This document shows positions 18,401 through 26,773 of a stretch of 64,000 nt of DNA, in pieces (positions within the stretch are counted from its first letter, which is position 1; the number at the start of each line of letters is the position of its first letter). Source of the DNA: Streptomyces sp. H27-C3 (GTDB taxonomy: Bacteria > Actinomycetota > Actinomycetes > Streptomycetales > Streptomycetaceae); NCBI RefSeq assembly GCF_030063415.1, contig NZ_JASITA010000022.1, positions 1 through 64,000 of the forward strand, read 5' to 3'. Position numbers and translations under genes: made by a program. The notes beneath the pieces are model-generated. The model searched no databases and was not told where the DNA came from. It was given only the letters and a program-made list of their open reading frames with translations.

Positions 18401-18654
18401 GCACCGAGAGTCAGCCCGGCCAGGTCACGCAACGACAGCGCCATCGAGCCTCGATGCCCACTCGGCGTACATACCGTCCAGGTTAGGCGCGCCTCCCCGG
18501 GCCGGGGAAGGTCAAGATCGCTGTGGCAGCTCGCGGCTGCCGGTCGAACCCATTTCCGGGTCGGAGCCGGACACGGGCTCCGAGGGAATGTCGCAGGGGC
18601 GCCCCTCGGCGCGGTTCCTGCCGGCGGCCCGCCAGGAGCCGTTCCGCCGGCTCT
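18401..18654. other. Intergenic stretch without a recognisable gene
   Basis: This 254-bp stretch lies between convergent genes. I find no credible coding frame. A short inverted repeat (GGAGCC...GGCTCC, about 18560-18580) could serve as a terminator for the minus-strand BrkB-type gene, but is weak. Confidence 0.4.
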
Positions 18655-19881
18655 CTACGGGCGCTGCTCCCGGGTCTCCTCGTTCTCCCTTGCCTCCCGC
18701 GCCTCCCGCGCCTCCCGCGCCTCCCGTGCCTCCCGTGCCTCGCGGGTCTCCCGGGTCTCCTTGTCGCGGCCGGTGTGCAGCCGGGACTTCAGATCGTCCG
18801 GCGGCAGGAACCTCGACCAGCGCTCCGGGAACTCCGAGGGCATGTCCGGGTCGGACGCGTCGTAGTCGTCGCCCTCGCCCGCCGCGCGCACCGCCTCCGC
18901 GCGCGCGATCACCGCCGCCGCCTGGGCCGTACGGACACGGTCGTTGGCCTCACGGGCCGCGGCGGTGGCGACCGAGGGCCAGACGCGGTCGATGGCGGCG
19001 TTGACCGCGGCGCCCACCAGGACGGCGAAGGCGGAGATGCCGATCCACAGGAGCACGGCGATGGGGGCCGCGAGGGAGCCGTAGATGGTGAAGCCCTCGA
19101 CGGTCCTGGTCAGGTAGATGCGGAGCAGGAAGCTGCCGAACACCCACATGCCCAGGGCAACCAGTGCGCCGGGGACGTCCTCGATCCAGGGCGAACGGAC
19201 GGGCACCGAGACGTGGTAGAGCGTGGTGAGGAAGATGACGGACAGCAGTATCACCACGGGCCAGTACAGAACACTGACGACTTCCGTGCCGAACGGGACG
19301 AGGTCCACCACCCGGTCGGGTCCCACCACCATCAGCGGCAGCACCACCGCACCGATGATCAGCGCGACGATGTACAGCAGGAAGGCGAGCAGCCTGGTCT
19401 TGACGATGCCGCGGTGGCCGTCGAGTCCGTACATCACCGTGATGGTGTCGATGAAGACGTTGACGGCCCGGGAGCCGGACCACAGGGCGATCCCGAAGCC
19501 GATCGAGATGATGTCGGGGCTGGCGCCCTTGGTGACGTCCGCGAGGAGAGGTTTGGCGAAGTCGTTGACGCCGCGGTCGGACAGGACGGCCTCGGCGGCG
19601 GTCAGGATGTTCTTCTCGATGGAGGCGACCGACTCGGCGCTGGTCCACGCGTCGACATAACCGAGCAGGCCGATCATGCCGAGCAGCAGGGGCGGCAGGG
19701 ACAGCAGGGTGAAGAACGCAGCCTCGGCGGCGAGACCCAGGATGCGGTACTCGATGCACGAGTTGACCGTGTCCTTCAGCAGCAACCAGGCCAACTTCCG
19801 CTTGGAGACGTTGCGGTAGAGCACTCTGGCCCGGTGGAGCCGGCCCTCGGGCCGTTCGGGTGTTTCCTTTGCTGCCTGCAC
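18655..19881 (-). CDS. YihY/BrkB-family membrane protein with repeat tail
   Basis: Up to 408 residues with six predicted membrane helices and the family landmarks AAEAAFFTLLSLPPLLLGMIGLLGY, GFGIALWSGSRAVNVFIDTITVMYG and TRTVEGFTIYGSLAAPIAVLLWIGISAFAVLVGAAVNA. The molecular function of BrkB/YihY proteins is unsettled (transport has been proposed). The C-terminal 70 residues are cytoplasmic and end in repeated REA triplets encoded by 9-bp repeats. The GTG at 19881 sits directly beside AAGGAG, too close for ideal initiation; GTG 19824 is an alternative start. Starts of this gene and the divergent dehydrogenase are only 17 bp apart. Confidence 0.88.
   Translation of the reverse strand: MQAAKETPERPEGRLHRARVLYRNVSKRKLAWLLLKDTVNSCIEYRILGLAAEAAFFTLLSLPPLLLGMIGLLGYVDAWTSAESVASIEKNILTAAEAVLSDRGVNDFAKPLLADVTKGASPDIISIGFGIALWSGSRAVNVFIDTITVMYGLDGHRGIVKTRLLAFLLYIVALIIGAVVLPLMVVGPDRVVDLVPFGTEVVSVLYWPVVILLSVIFLTTLYHVSVPVRSPWIEDVPGALVALGMWVFGSFLLRIYLTRTVEGFTIYGSLAAPIAVLLWIGISAFAVLVGAAVNAAIDRVWPSVATAAAREANDRVRTAQAAAVIARAEAVRAAGEGDDYDASDPDMPSEFPERWSRFLPPDDLKSRLHTGRDKETRETREAREAREAREAREAREARENEETREQRP
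18692..18760. repeat. 9-bp tandem repeat in the 3' end of the BrkB gene
   Basis: About seven units of GCCTCCCGC and variants encode (Arg-Glu-Ala)n, giving TREAREAREAREAREARE near the C-terminus. The charge pattern could make a short helical or coiled segment. The repeat keeps the reading frame. Confidence 0.85.
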
Positions 19882-19898
19882 CTCCTTACCGTAGCGGC

Positions 19899-21545
19899 AT
19901 GGCAGCCAGCACTCACACAGTGACCAATCAGGCTCCGCCCCTGGTGGGGTACGACGTCTTCACCGCCGACCGGACTCTGTCCGAGGCCGTGGAACGGCAC
20001 ACGGACCCCTCGATCCTTGACGAAGTACAGGGCGAATTGTCGGAGCTCGGCCGGAGCGCCGGATCGGCGCAGGCCCAGGAATGGGGGGCAAGGGCCAATG
20101 AGAATCCACCGGTTCTGCGGACGCACGACCGCTACGGGAACCGGATCGACGAGGTCGACTTCCATCCGGCCTGGCACCGCCTCCTCGGGCGCGGCGTCGC
20201 GGCGGGGCTGACGGACGCCTGGGGCAGGCCGGGCGGACATGTCCGGCGCGCGGCCGGTTTCCTGGTATGGACGCAGGCCGAGGCGGGGCACGGCTGCCCG
20301 TTGTCCATGACACACGCGGCGGTCCCCGCGCTGCGCACGGACCCGGTGCTCGCCGCCGAGTGGGAGCCCCGGCTCACCTCTCATGTGTACGAGCAGGACT
20401 TGCGGGCCGGGGCGCTCAAGACCGGGGCGCTCTTCGGCATGGGGATGACGGAGAAGCAGGGCGGCAGCGATGTCCGGGCGAACACGACGAGCGCTCAGCC
20501 GCTGGCCGGTGAGGGCGAGTATCTGCTCACCGGGCACAAGTGGTTCTGCTCGGCGCCGATGTGCGACGGCTTCCTGGTGCTGGCGCAGGCGCCGGGCGGG
20601 CTGAGCTGCTTCCTGGTGCCGCGGGTGCTGGCGGACGGGACGCGCAATGTGTTCCAGATCCAGCGACTCAAGGACAAACTGGGCAATAGGTCCAATGCGT
20701 CGAGCGAGGTGGAGTTCGACGGGACCTGGGCGCGGCTGGTCGGTGAGGAGGGGCGCGGGGTGCGCACCATCATCGAGATGGTGGCGGCCACCCGGCTCGA
20801 TTGTGTGATCGGCTCGGCGGCGCTGATGCGCCAGGCCGTGGCGCAGGCCACGCACCACGCGGCGTACCGGGGCGCGTTCGGCGGGAAGCTGATCGACAAG
20901 CCGCTGATGCGCAATGTGCTGGCCGACCTGGCGCTGGAGTCGGAGGCGGCGACGACGCTCGCGCTGCGGCTGGCCGCGGCGTACGACAGCGACACCGAGC
21001 AGGACCGTGCCTTGCTGCGGCTCGCGGTGCCGGCCGCCAAGTACTGGGTGACCAAGCGGTGCACGCCGGTCACGGCCGAGGCCCTGGAGTGTCTGGGCGG
21101 CAACGGCTACGTCGAGGAGTCGGGGATGCCCCGGCTGCTGCGCGAGTCGCCGCTCAACTCGATCTGGGAGGGCTCGGGGAACGTACAGGCCCTGGACGTC
21201 CTGCGGGCGTTGCAGCGCGAGCCGCAGGCGCTCAACGCCTTTCTCACGGAGGTCGGGCAGGCGCGCGGCGCCGATCACCGGCTGGACGGGGCGATCAAGG
21301 GGCTGCTGACCGAACTCGCCGATCTGGACGGCATGGAGGGGCGGGCGCGTCGGCTGGTGGAGCGGATGGCGCTGGTACTGCAGGGCTCGCTGCTGGTGCG
21401 CTGGGCGCCGCCGGAGGTCGCGGACGCGTTCTGCGCGTCGAGGCTCGGCGGGGACTGGGGCGCGGCCTTCGGGACGCTGCCGCACACGCTGGACCTGGGG
21501 TCCGTCGTGGAGCGGGCGCGCGCGGAGGTGGCGGACATCCCGTAG
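19899..21545 (+). CDS. AidB-like acyl-CoA dehydrogenase family flavoprotein
   Basis: 548 residues from ATG 19899. Sequence features of the AidB branch are present: an extra N-terminal region (HPAWHRLLGRGVAAG), FAD-contacting GMGMTEKQGGSDVRANTT, YLLTGHKWFCSAPMCD, and a C-terminal GGNGYVEESGMPRLLRESPLNSIWEGSGNVQALDVLRAL. E. coli AidB is an alkylation-response flavoprotein that binds DNA; other members are real dehydrogenases, so substrate and role remain open. It is a stand-alone unit ended by a strong hairpin at 21554-21601. Confidence 0.9.
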   Translation: MAASTHTVTNQAPPLVGYDVFTADRTLSEAVERHTDPSILDEVQGELSELGRSAGSAQAQEWGARANENPPVLRTHDRYGNRIDEVDFHPAWHRLLGRGVAAGLTDAWGRPGGHVRRAAGFLVWTQAEAGHGCPLSMTHAAVPALRTDPVLAAEWEPRLTSHVYEQDLRAGALKTGALFGMGMTEKQGGSDVRANTTSAQPLAGEGEYLLTGHKWFCSAPMCDGFLVLAQAPGGLSCFLVPRVLADGTRNVFQIQRLKDKLGNRSNASSEVEFDGTWARLVGEEGRGVRTIIEMVAATRLDCVIGSAALMRQAVAQATHHAAYRGAFGGKLIDKPLMRNVLADLALESEAATTLALRLAAAYDSDTEQDRALLRLAVPAAKYWVTKRCTPVTAEALECLGGNGYVEESGMPRLLRESPLNSIWEGSGNVQALDVLRALQREPQALNAFLTEVGQARGADHRLDGAIKGLLTELADLDGMEGRARRLVERMALVLQGSLLVRWAPPEVADAFCASRLGGDWGAAFGTLPHTLDLGSVVERARAEVADIP

Positions 21546-21553
21546 ACGCTGCG

Positions 21554-21601
21554 GCTCGGCCGGGTTGATGTCGCGCCGACGCGGCATCAACCCGGCCGAG
21601 C
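21554..21601 (+). terminator. Stem-loop terminator after the acyl-CoA dehydrogenase gene
   Basis: A perfect 17-bp stem (GCTCGGCCGGGTTGATG at 21554-21570, complement 21585-21601) with a 14-nt loop begins 8 bp after the stop codon. Very stable; no U-tract. Confidence 0.8.
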
Positions 21602-21614
21602 ACAAGCCACCCTC

Positions 21615-21676
21615 GTACAACCGGGCCGGGGCGCGCGAGGGTTGCACGGAGTTGCATAGCGTTGCACCGGTTGTAC
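21615..21676. promoter_or_regulatory. Phased GTTGCA repeats inside a wide palindrome
   Basis: GTTGCA occurs at 21641, 21651 and 21661, followed by GTTGTA at 21671 less one (21670): nearly exact 10-bp spacing, one helical turn. The array is embedded in an inverted repeat, GTACAACCGG at 21615-21624 and CCGGTTGTAC at 21667-21676. It lies 90-150 bp before the GAF-domain regulator. The layout suggests cooperative binding of a regulator on one face of the helix, perhaps by the regulator itself. Inference from pattern only. Confidence 0.55.
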
Positions 21677-21763
21677 GGAGTGCACTGCACGGCGGCCGAC
21701 CGCGAGGCACGATGGCCCGTGACCGTCTGACGTCGAGTGTCCGTGCCCGTCGGGGAGTATCCA

Positions 21764-23086
21764 GTGAAGTTCCGCCCACCCGACAGCGCCCTGCCGGGTT
21801 CCCGGCATACCGCCGAGTCCGTTCGTGCGCTGCACGGGATACGGGACGCCGTGCTCTCCGGCGAGCCCTCGCGCATCGCGCCGCGCCCCGTCATCGACGC
21901 GTCCTGGCAGCGGATGATGCGTATCGGGATCGATCCCGAGCGGTCCTCCAGCAGTCCGCTGCTGCCGGCCGAGGAGGTGGAGCGGCGCCGCAGGGCCACC
22001 GCGCTCGGTGAGCTGCTGCCCTCGCTCAGCAAGGGGCTGGCCGCGATCACCGACGCGTCGCAGCAGATCATGGTCGTCACGGACGCGGAGGGCCGGGTGC
22101 TGTGGCGCGACGGCAACCGCGGGGTCATGCGCCGGGCCAACACCATCTGCCTGGAGGAGGGCGCCGCGTGGAGCGAGGACTCCACGGGCACCAATGCGAT
22201 CGGTACCGCCCTGGAGTCGTGTGGGCCCGTCCAGGTGCACTCGGCCGAGCACTTCGTCCGTACGCTGCACAACTGGACGTGTGCGGCGGCGCCGGTGCGC
22301 GACCCCAGGGACGGGCGGCTGCTGGGCATCATCGATGTGAGCGGGCCCGACTCCACGTTCCACCCGGCGATGCTCGCGCTGGTCGACTCGGTGGCGCGGC
22401 TGGCCGTCGGTGAACTGCGCGACCGGCATCTCGTGACGATCGAGCGGCTGCGGTCGGTGGCCGCACCCGTCCTGTGCCGGCTGGGCGGCCGGGCGCTGGC
22501 GGTGGACGCGCACGGCTGGCTCGCCGCGGTGACCGGGATGCCGCCGGTCGACCGGCTGCCGCTGCCCAAGACCTTCCGCGCGGGCCGCAGGTGGCTGCCG
22601 TCGCTGGGGATGTGCACGGTGGAGCCGCTGCCGGGCGGCTGGCTGATCCGGGTCGACGAGACCCCGTCGGCCCCGGACGAAGAAGCGGCGAACCGGGTCG
22701 TACTGGACCTGAGTGGGCGGCGACGGTCGACGGTGACCGTGTCCGGCGCGGCGGGACAGTGGACCCAGGCGCTCTCCCCGCGCCACGCCGAGTTGCTGTA
22801 TCTGCTGAGCGTGCACCGCGAGGGTTGCAGCGCGGCGGAGCTGGCGACCGAGCTCTTCGGGGATCCGACGCGCACGGTGACCGTGCGGGCGGAGATGTCG
22901 CGGCTGCGGCGGCATCTCGCGGAGGTCCTCGCGCACCGCCCGTACCGCTTCGTGGACGAGATGGAGGTGGCGGTCGTTCCCCCGGAGCACCCGGCGGATC
23001 TGCTGCCGCACTCCACGGCCCCGGCGATCGCCCGTGCGCGGCGCGGGCAGCGGGAGGTCGCGGCCCCGGGCGCGTCCGAAGGCTGA
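21764..23086 (+). CDS. GAF-domain transcriptional regulator
   Basis: About 440 residues from the GTG at 21764, which has GGGGAG 6 bp upstream. The N-terminus (VIDASWQRMMRIGIDPE, then LPSLSKGLAAITDASQQIMVVTDAEGRVLWRDGN) and the GAF core (ANTICLEEGAAWSEDSTGTNAIGTALE, LGIIDVSGP) match the AcoR-like sensor module of activators of alcohol, aldehyde or acetoin metabolism. The sigma-54 AAA+ domain is missing. Instead the C-terminus has a winged-helix-like segment (LSPRHAELLYLLSVHREGCSAAELATELFG, TVRAEMSRLRRHLAEVL). This is the actinobacterial form. No metabolic target gene is adjacent. Confidence 0.88.
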   Translation: MKFRPPDSALPGSRHTAESVRALHGIRDAVLSGEPSRIAPRPVIDASWQRMMRIGIDPERSSSSPLLPAEEVERRRRATALGELLPSLSKGLAAITDASQQIMVVTDAEGRVLWRDGNRGVMRRANTICLEEGAAWSEDSTGTNAIGTALESCGPVQVHSAEHFVRTLHNWTCAAAPVRDPRDGRLLGIIDVSGPDSTFHPAMLALVDSVARLAVGELRDRHLVTIERLRSVAAPVLCRLGGRALAVDAHGWLAAVTGMPPVDRLPLPKTFRAGRRWLPSLGMCTVEPLPGGWLIRVDETPSAPDEEAANRVVLDLSGRRRSTVTVSGAAGQWTQALSPRHAELLYLLSVHREGCSAAELATELFGDPTRTVTVRAEMSRLRRHLAEVLAHRPYRFVDEMEVAVVPPEHPADLLPHSTAPAIARARRGQREVAAPGASEG

Positions 23087-23137
23087 GCGCCGGGGTCCGC
23101 TTTGGCCGGAGCGGCGGGGCATGGTTCTCTGGCTGCC

Positions 23138-23707
23138 ATGAGCAGCAGCACGGTGACCACCTGGTCCCTGGAACAGACCTCGCCCGCCGACCTGCGGCCG
23201 GCCGCGGAGCCCGAGGGTGACGTCCGGATCGTACGGGCCGAGGTCCCCTCCCCCGAGTTCAGCCGCTTCCTCTACACCGCGGTGGGCGGTGACATCCAGT
23301 GGACCGACCGGCTCGCCCTGACCCACACGCAGTGGCGGGAGGCCGTGGAACAGCCCGGGACCGAGACCTGGGTGGCGTACGAGAAGGGCACCCCGGCGGG
23401 TTTCGTCGAGCTGGTGGCGCAGGACGACGGTGCCGTCGAGGTCATGTACTTCGGTCTGATCCCGGCCTTCAGGGGGCGGCGGATCGGTGGGCATCTACTG
23501 TCGTACGGCGCCGCCCGCGCCTGGGACCTCGCGGACCGGTGGCCGGACCGGCCGGAGACGAAGCGGGTGTGGCTGCACACGTGCAGCAAGGACGGGCCGC
23601 ACGCGATGGACAACTACCTGCGCCGAGGCTTCCGGCTGTTCGACACGAAGACGGCCGACGAGCCCGACGTCACGGCCGAGAGCCTGTGGCCCGAGGCCAG
23701 GGCCTGA
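23138..23707 (+). CDS. GNAT-family N-acetyltransferase
   Basis: 189 residues. The acetyl-CoA-binding segment is GLIPAFRGRRIGGHLLSYGAARAWDLA (about 113-140), with VAYEKGTPAGFVEL before it and a C-terminal DNYLRRGFRLFDTKTADEP. The acyl acceptor cannot be told from sequence. It starts 51 bp after the GAF regulator on the same strand and may be cotranscribed. Confidence 0.9.
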   Translation: MSSSTVTTWSLEQTSPADLRPAAEPEGDVRIVRAEVPSPEFSRFLYTAVGGDIQWTDRLALTHTQWREAVEQPGTETWVAYEKGTPAGFVELVAQDDGAVEVMYFGLIPAFRGRRIGGHLLSYGAARAWDLADRWPDRPETKRVWLHTCSKDGPHAMDNYLRRGFRLFDTKTADEPDVTAESLWPEARA

Positions 23708-23912
23708 CCGACTCACCGGCCTCTCCCTACTCGTCCGCACCGCGCGTCGGCCGCGCCACCCCCTCGGCGGCTCCCCTGGCGGCCCCTCGGCATCCCCTCC
23801 GTCGCCCGTTCCCCGAGTGACCGACAGCACATCGTCTCACTTGTCGAGACAGTCCTGTCCACATGTTGGGCAGTGGTGGACTGGTCCGAGATGCGCGTGA
23901 CACGCTTCCGTC

Positions 23913-23996
23913 ATGTCTTCAGCTGGAGTTGCCTTGGTGAGTCGGCGGCACGTCGACCTCGGCCGCATGTCCAGCGCCATCTGTCCGGCGGGCTGA
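23913..23996 (+). CDS. Cysteine-containing leader peptide of the sulfur operon
   Basis: A 27-residue frame, too short for routine gene calling, reads MSSAGVALVSRRHVDLGRMS and then SAICPAG. The SRRHVDL and the terminal CP are, as I recall, the hallmarks of the putative leader peptides found upstream of sulfur-assimilation genes in Streptomyces and relatives. It ends 193 bp before the sulfite reductase start. The single Cys codon near the end fits a model where cysteine scarcity stalls the ribosome and relieves attenuation; that mechanism is inference here. Confidence 0.75.
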   Translation: MSSAGVALVSRRHVDLGRMSSAICPAG

Positions 23997-24189
23997 CAGC
24001 ACCAGCACTGCCTCGTTCCCCACCGTCCCCGCCGTCGCGGACGAGACGATCCCCCTGTCGCACATGTCACCTCCGGCTGCCTGCCGGAGTACCTCTCCAT
24101 GTCGCGCCCGACCGCGTTCGCGCAGGTCACAGAGGTACGGTCGCCTTCGTTCCGCACCCCTTCGAGCCGCCAGAGAAGGACGAACCACC

Positions 24190-25887
24190 ATGGCCGCCAC
24201 TCCCGAACAGTCCCCCGCCCCCGCGCCCCGCCGCAAGGCCGGACGCCACCGTGGCGAAGGTCAGTGGGCCGTGGGTCACTTCACTCCGCTCAACGGCAAT
24301 GAGCAGTTCAAGAAGGACGACGACGGTCTCAATGTGCGGACACGCATTGAGACGATCTACTCGAAGCGCGGATTCGACTCGATCGACCCCAATGACCTGC
24401 GCGGACGTATGCGCTGGTGGGGTCTGTACACCCAGCGCAAGCCCGGCATCGACGGCGGTAAGACGGCGATCCTGGAGCCGGAGGAGCTGGACGACGAGTA
24501 CTTCATGCTCCGGGTCCGCATTGACGGCGGGCGGCTGACCACCGAGCAGCTTCGGGTCATCGGTGAGGTCTCCCAGGAGTTCGCGCGCGGGACCGCCGAC
24601 CTCACCGACCGGCAGAACGTCCAGTACCACTGGATCCGGATCGAGGACGTGCCGGAGATCTGGCGCCGCCTGGAGGGCGTGGGGCTCTCCACCACCGAAG
24701 CCTGCGGCGACACCCCCCGGGTGATCCTCGGCTCCCCGGTGGCGGGCGTCGCCGAGAACGAGATCATCGACGGCTCGCCCGCCATCGACGAGATCCAGCG
24801 CCGCTTCATCGGCAACCCCGACTTCTCCAACCTGCCGCGGAAGTTCAAGTCCGCGATCTCGGGCTCCCCTCAGCTCGATGTGGCGCACGAGATCAACGAC
24901 ATCGCCTTCGTCGGCGTCGAGCACCCCGAGCACGGCCCCGGCTTCGACCTGTGGGTCGGCGGTGGCCTGTCCACCAACCCCAAGCTCGGCGTCCGGCTCG
25001 GCGCCTGGGTGCCGCTCGACGAGGTGCCCGACGTCTACGGCGGCGTCATCGGCATCTTCCGCGACTACGGCTACCGGCGGCTGCGCAACCGTGCCCGTCT
25101 GAAGTTCCTCGTCGCCGACTGGGGCCACGAGAAGTTCCGCCGGATCCTGGAGGACGAGTACCTCAAGTACAAGCTGGTCGACGGCCCCGCGCCCGAGCAG
25201 CCGACCGGGACCTGGCGCGACCACCTCGGGGTGCACAAGCAGAAGGACGGCCGCTTCTATGTCGGCTTCGCGCCGCGCGTCGGACGCGTGGACGGCACGA
25301 CCCTGACGAAGATCGCCGATCTGGCCGGAGCACACGGCTCGGGCCGGCTGCGGACCACCGCCGAGCAGAAGATGATCGTGCTCGACGTCGAAGAGGCGCA
25401 GGTCGATTCACTGGTCGCCGGACTTGAGGCACTGGACCTCCGGGTCACTCCCTCACCCTTCCGGCGCGGCACGATGGCCTGCACCGGCATCGAGTTCTGC
25501 AAGCTCGCGATCGTCGAGACCAAAGCGCGCGGCGCCTCGCTCATCGACGAACTGGAGCGGCGCATCCCGGCGTTCGATCAGCCCATCACCATCAACCTCA
25601 ACGGCTGCCCGAACGCCTGCGCCCGCATCCAGGTCGCCGACATCGGCCTCAAGGGCCAGCTGATGCTGGACGCCGACGGCAACCAGGTCGAGGGGTTCCA
25701 GGTCCACCTGGGCGGCGCGCTCGGCCTCGAAGCCGGGTTCGGCCGCAAGGTCCGTGGCCTGAAGGTCACCTCGACCGAACTGCCCGACTACATCGAGCGG
25801 GTGCTGCTGCGTTTCGAGGACCAGCGCGCGGACGGCGAGCGCTTCGCGACCTGGGCGCTGCGGGCCGAAGAGAAGGACCTGTCATGA
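24190..25887 (+). CDS. sirA: Ferredoxin-type sulfite (nitrite) reductase
   Basis: 565 residues of the siroheme and [4Fe-4S] reductase family. It has the duplicated half-domains (FARGTADLTDRQNVQYHWIRIEDVP; LRTTAEQKMIVLDVE). Cluster ligands are CTGIEFC near residue 430 and CPNAC near 475. The context (cysH, cysC, cysD, cysN, sirohydrochlorin chelatase) makes sulfite to sulfide the likely reaction rather than nitrite reduction. Start ATG 24190 has GAAGGA upstream. The last codons overlap the next gene's ATG (ATGA). Confidence 0.95.
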   Translation: MAATPEQSPAPAPRRKAGRHRGEGQWAVGHFTPLNGNEQFKKDDDGLNVRTRIETIYSKRGFDSIDPNDLRGRMRWWGLYTQRKPGIDGGKTAILEPEELDDEYFMLRVRIDGGRLTTEQLRVIGEVSQEFARGTADLTDRQNVQYHWIRIEDVPEIWRRLEGVGLSTTEACGDTPRVILGSPVAGVAENEIIDGSPAIDEIQRRFIGNPDFSNLPRKFKSAISGSPQLDVAHEINDIAFVGVEHPEHGPGFDLWVGGGLSTNPKLGVRLGAWVPLDEVPDVYGGVIGIFRDYGYRRLRNRARLKFLVADWGHEKFRRILEDEYLKYKLVDGPAPEQPTGTWRDHLGVHKQKDGRFYVGFAPRVGRVDGTTLTKIADLAGAHGSGRLRTTAEQKMIVLDVEEAQVDSLVAGLEALDLRVTPSPFRRGTMACTGIEFCKLAIVETKARGASLIDELERRIPAFDQPITINLNGCPNACARIQVADIGLKGQLMLDADGNQVEGFQVHLGGALGLEAGFGRKVRGLKVTSTELPDYIERVLLRFEDQRADGERFATWALRAEEKDLS

Positions 25888-26063
25888 GCGAGCGTGCGGC
25901 GCCGTTCCACTGCCCGTACTGCGGCGACGAGGACCTGCGTCCCCATGGGACGGGGCACGGCGCCTGGGAATGCGCGGCGTGCAATCGCGCTTTCCAGTTG
26001 AAGTTCCTCGGGCTGCTCAGCCGGGGAGTTCGGCGCAATGACGGTGGAGGGGACGAGATATGA
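25884..26063 (+). CDS. 59-residue zinc-ribbon micro-protein in the cys operon
   Basis: Translationally coupled on both sides: its ATG overlaps the sulfite reductase stop and its TGA overlaps the cysH start. It has Cys10-x2-Cys13 (FHCPYCG) and Cys30-x2-Cys33 (ECAAC) with a C-terminal amphipathic, basic segment (FQLKFLGLLSRGVRR). Four cysteines in two CxxC knuckles predict a zinc ribbon or possibly a small iron-sulfur or sulfur-carrying site. Its placement between two ferredoxin/thioredoxin-dependent reductases suggests a role in electron or sulfur handling, unproven. I know no assigned function. Confidence 0.85.
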   Translation: MSERAAPFHCPYCGDEDLRPHGTGHGAWECAACNRAFQLKFLGLLSRGVRRNDGGGDEI

Positions 26064-26773
26064 CGCTTGTTCAGGAAGACCGCAGGTCGCAGGCGGAACT
26101 CAAGTCGCTGGCCGAACAGGCCGGCCGGGACCTTGAGGACGCCTCCGCCATCGACATCCTCAAGTGGGCCGCCGAGACCTTCGGTGACCGCTTCTGCGTG
26201 ACGTCCTCGATGGAGGACGCGGTCGTCGCGCACCTCGCCTCGCGTGCCAGGCCCGGTGTGGATGTCGTCTTCCTCGACACGGGCTATCACTTCCCGGAGA
26301 CGATCGGCACCCGGGACGCCGTCGAGGCCGTCATGGACGTCAACGTCATCACGCTGCTGCCGTGGCAGTCCGTCCAGGAGCAGGACGCCGAGTACGGGCC
26401 GAAGCTGCACGACCGCGACCCCGACCTGTGCTGCGCCCTGCGCAAGGTCGCGCCGCTCGAAGACGGGCTGAAGGGCTACAGCGCCTGGGCGACGGGCCTG
26501 CGCCGCGACGAGTCCCCGACCCGGGCGAACACCCCGGTCGTCAGCTGGGACGTGAGGCGCCAGAAGGTCAAGATCGCCCCGATCGCCCGCTGGACGCAGG
26601 ACGACGTGGACGCGTACGTGACCGAACACGGCGTCCTCACCAACCCGTTGCTGATGGACGGCTACGCGTCGGTGGGCTGCGCCCCCTGCACCCGGCGGGT
26701 GGCGGCGGGCGAGGACGCACGGGCCGGCCGCTGGGCCGGCAGCAACAAGACCGAATGCGGGCTGCACGGCTGA
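26060..26773 (+). CDS. cysH: APS/PAPS reductase
   Basis: 237 residues. The PP-loop-like adenylyl-binding region includes CVTSSMEDAVVAHL and FLDTGYHFPET. C-terminal ECGLH (Cys233) is the catalytic cysteine that forms the thiosulfonate. Cys124-Cys125 (DLCCALRK) and Cys207-x2-Cys210 (GCAPC) are the four ligands of the [4Fe-4S] cluster found in APS reductases. By that criterion it should reduce APS directly, even though an APS kinase gene follows. Overlaps both neighbours by a few bases. Confidence 0.94.
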   Translation: MTLVQEDRRSQAELKSLAEQAGRDLEDASAIDILKWAAETFGDRFCVTSSMEDAVVAHLASRARPGVDVVFLDTGYHFPETIGTRDAVEAVMDVNVITLLPWQSVQEQDAEYGPKLHDRDPDLCCALRKVAPLEDGLKGYSAWATGLRRDESPTRANTPVVSWDVRRQKVKIAPIARWTQDDVDAYVTEHGVLTNPLLMDGYASVGCAPCTRRVAAGEDARAGRWAGSNKTECGLHG

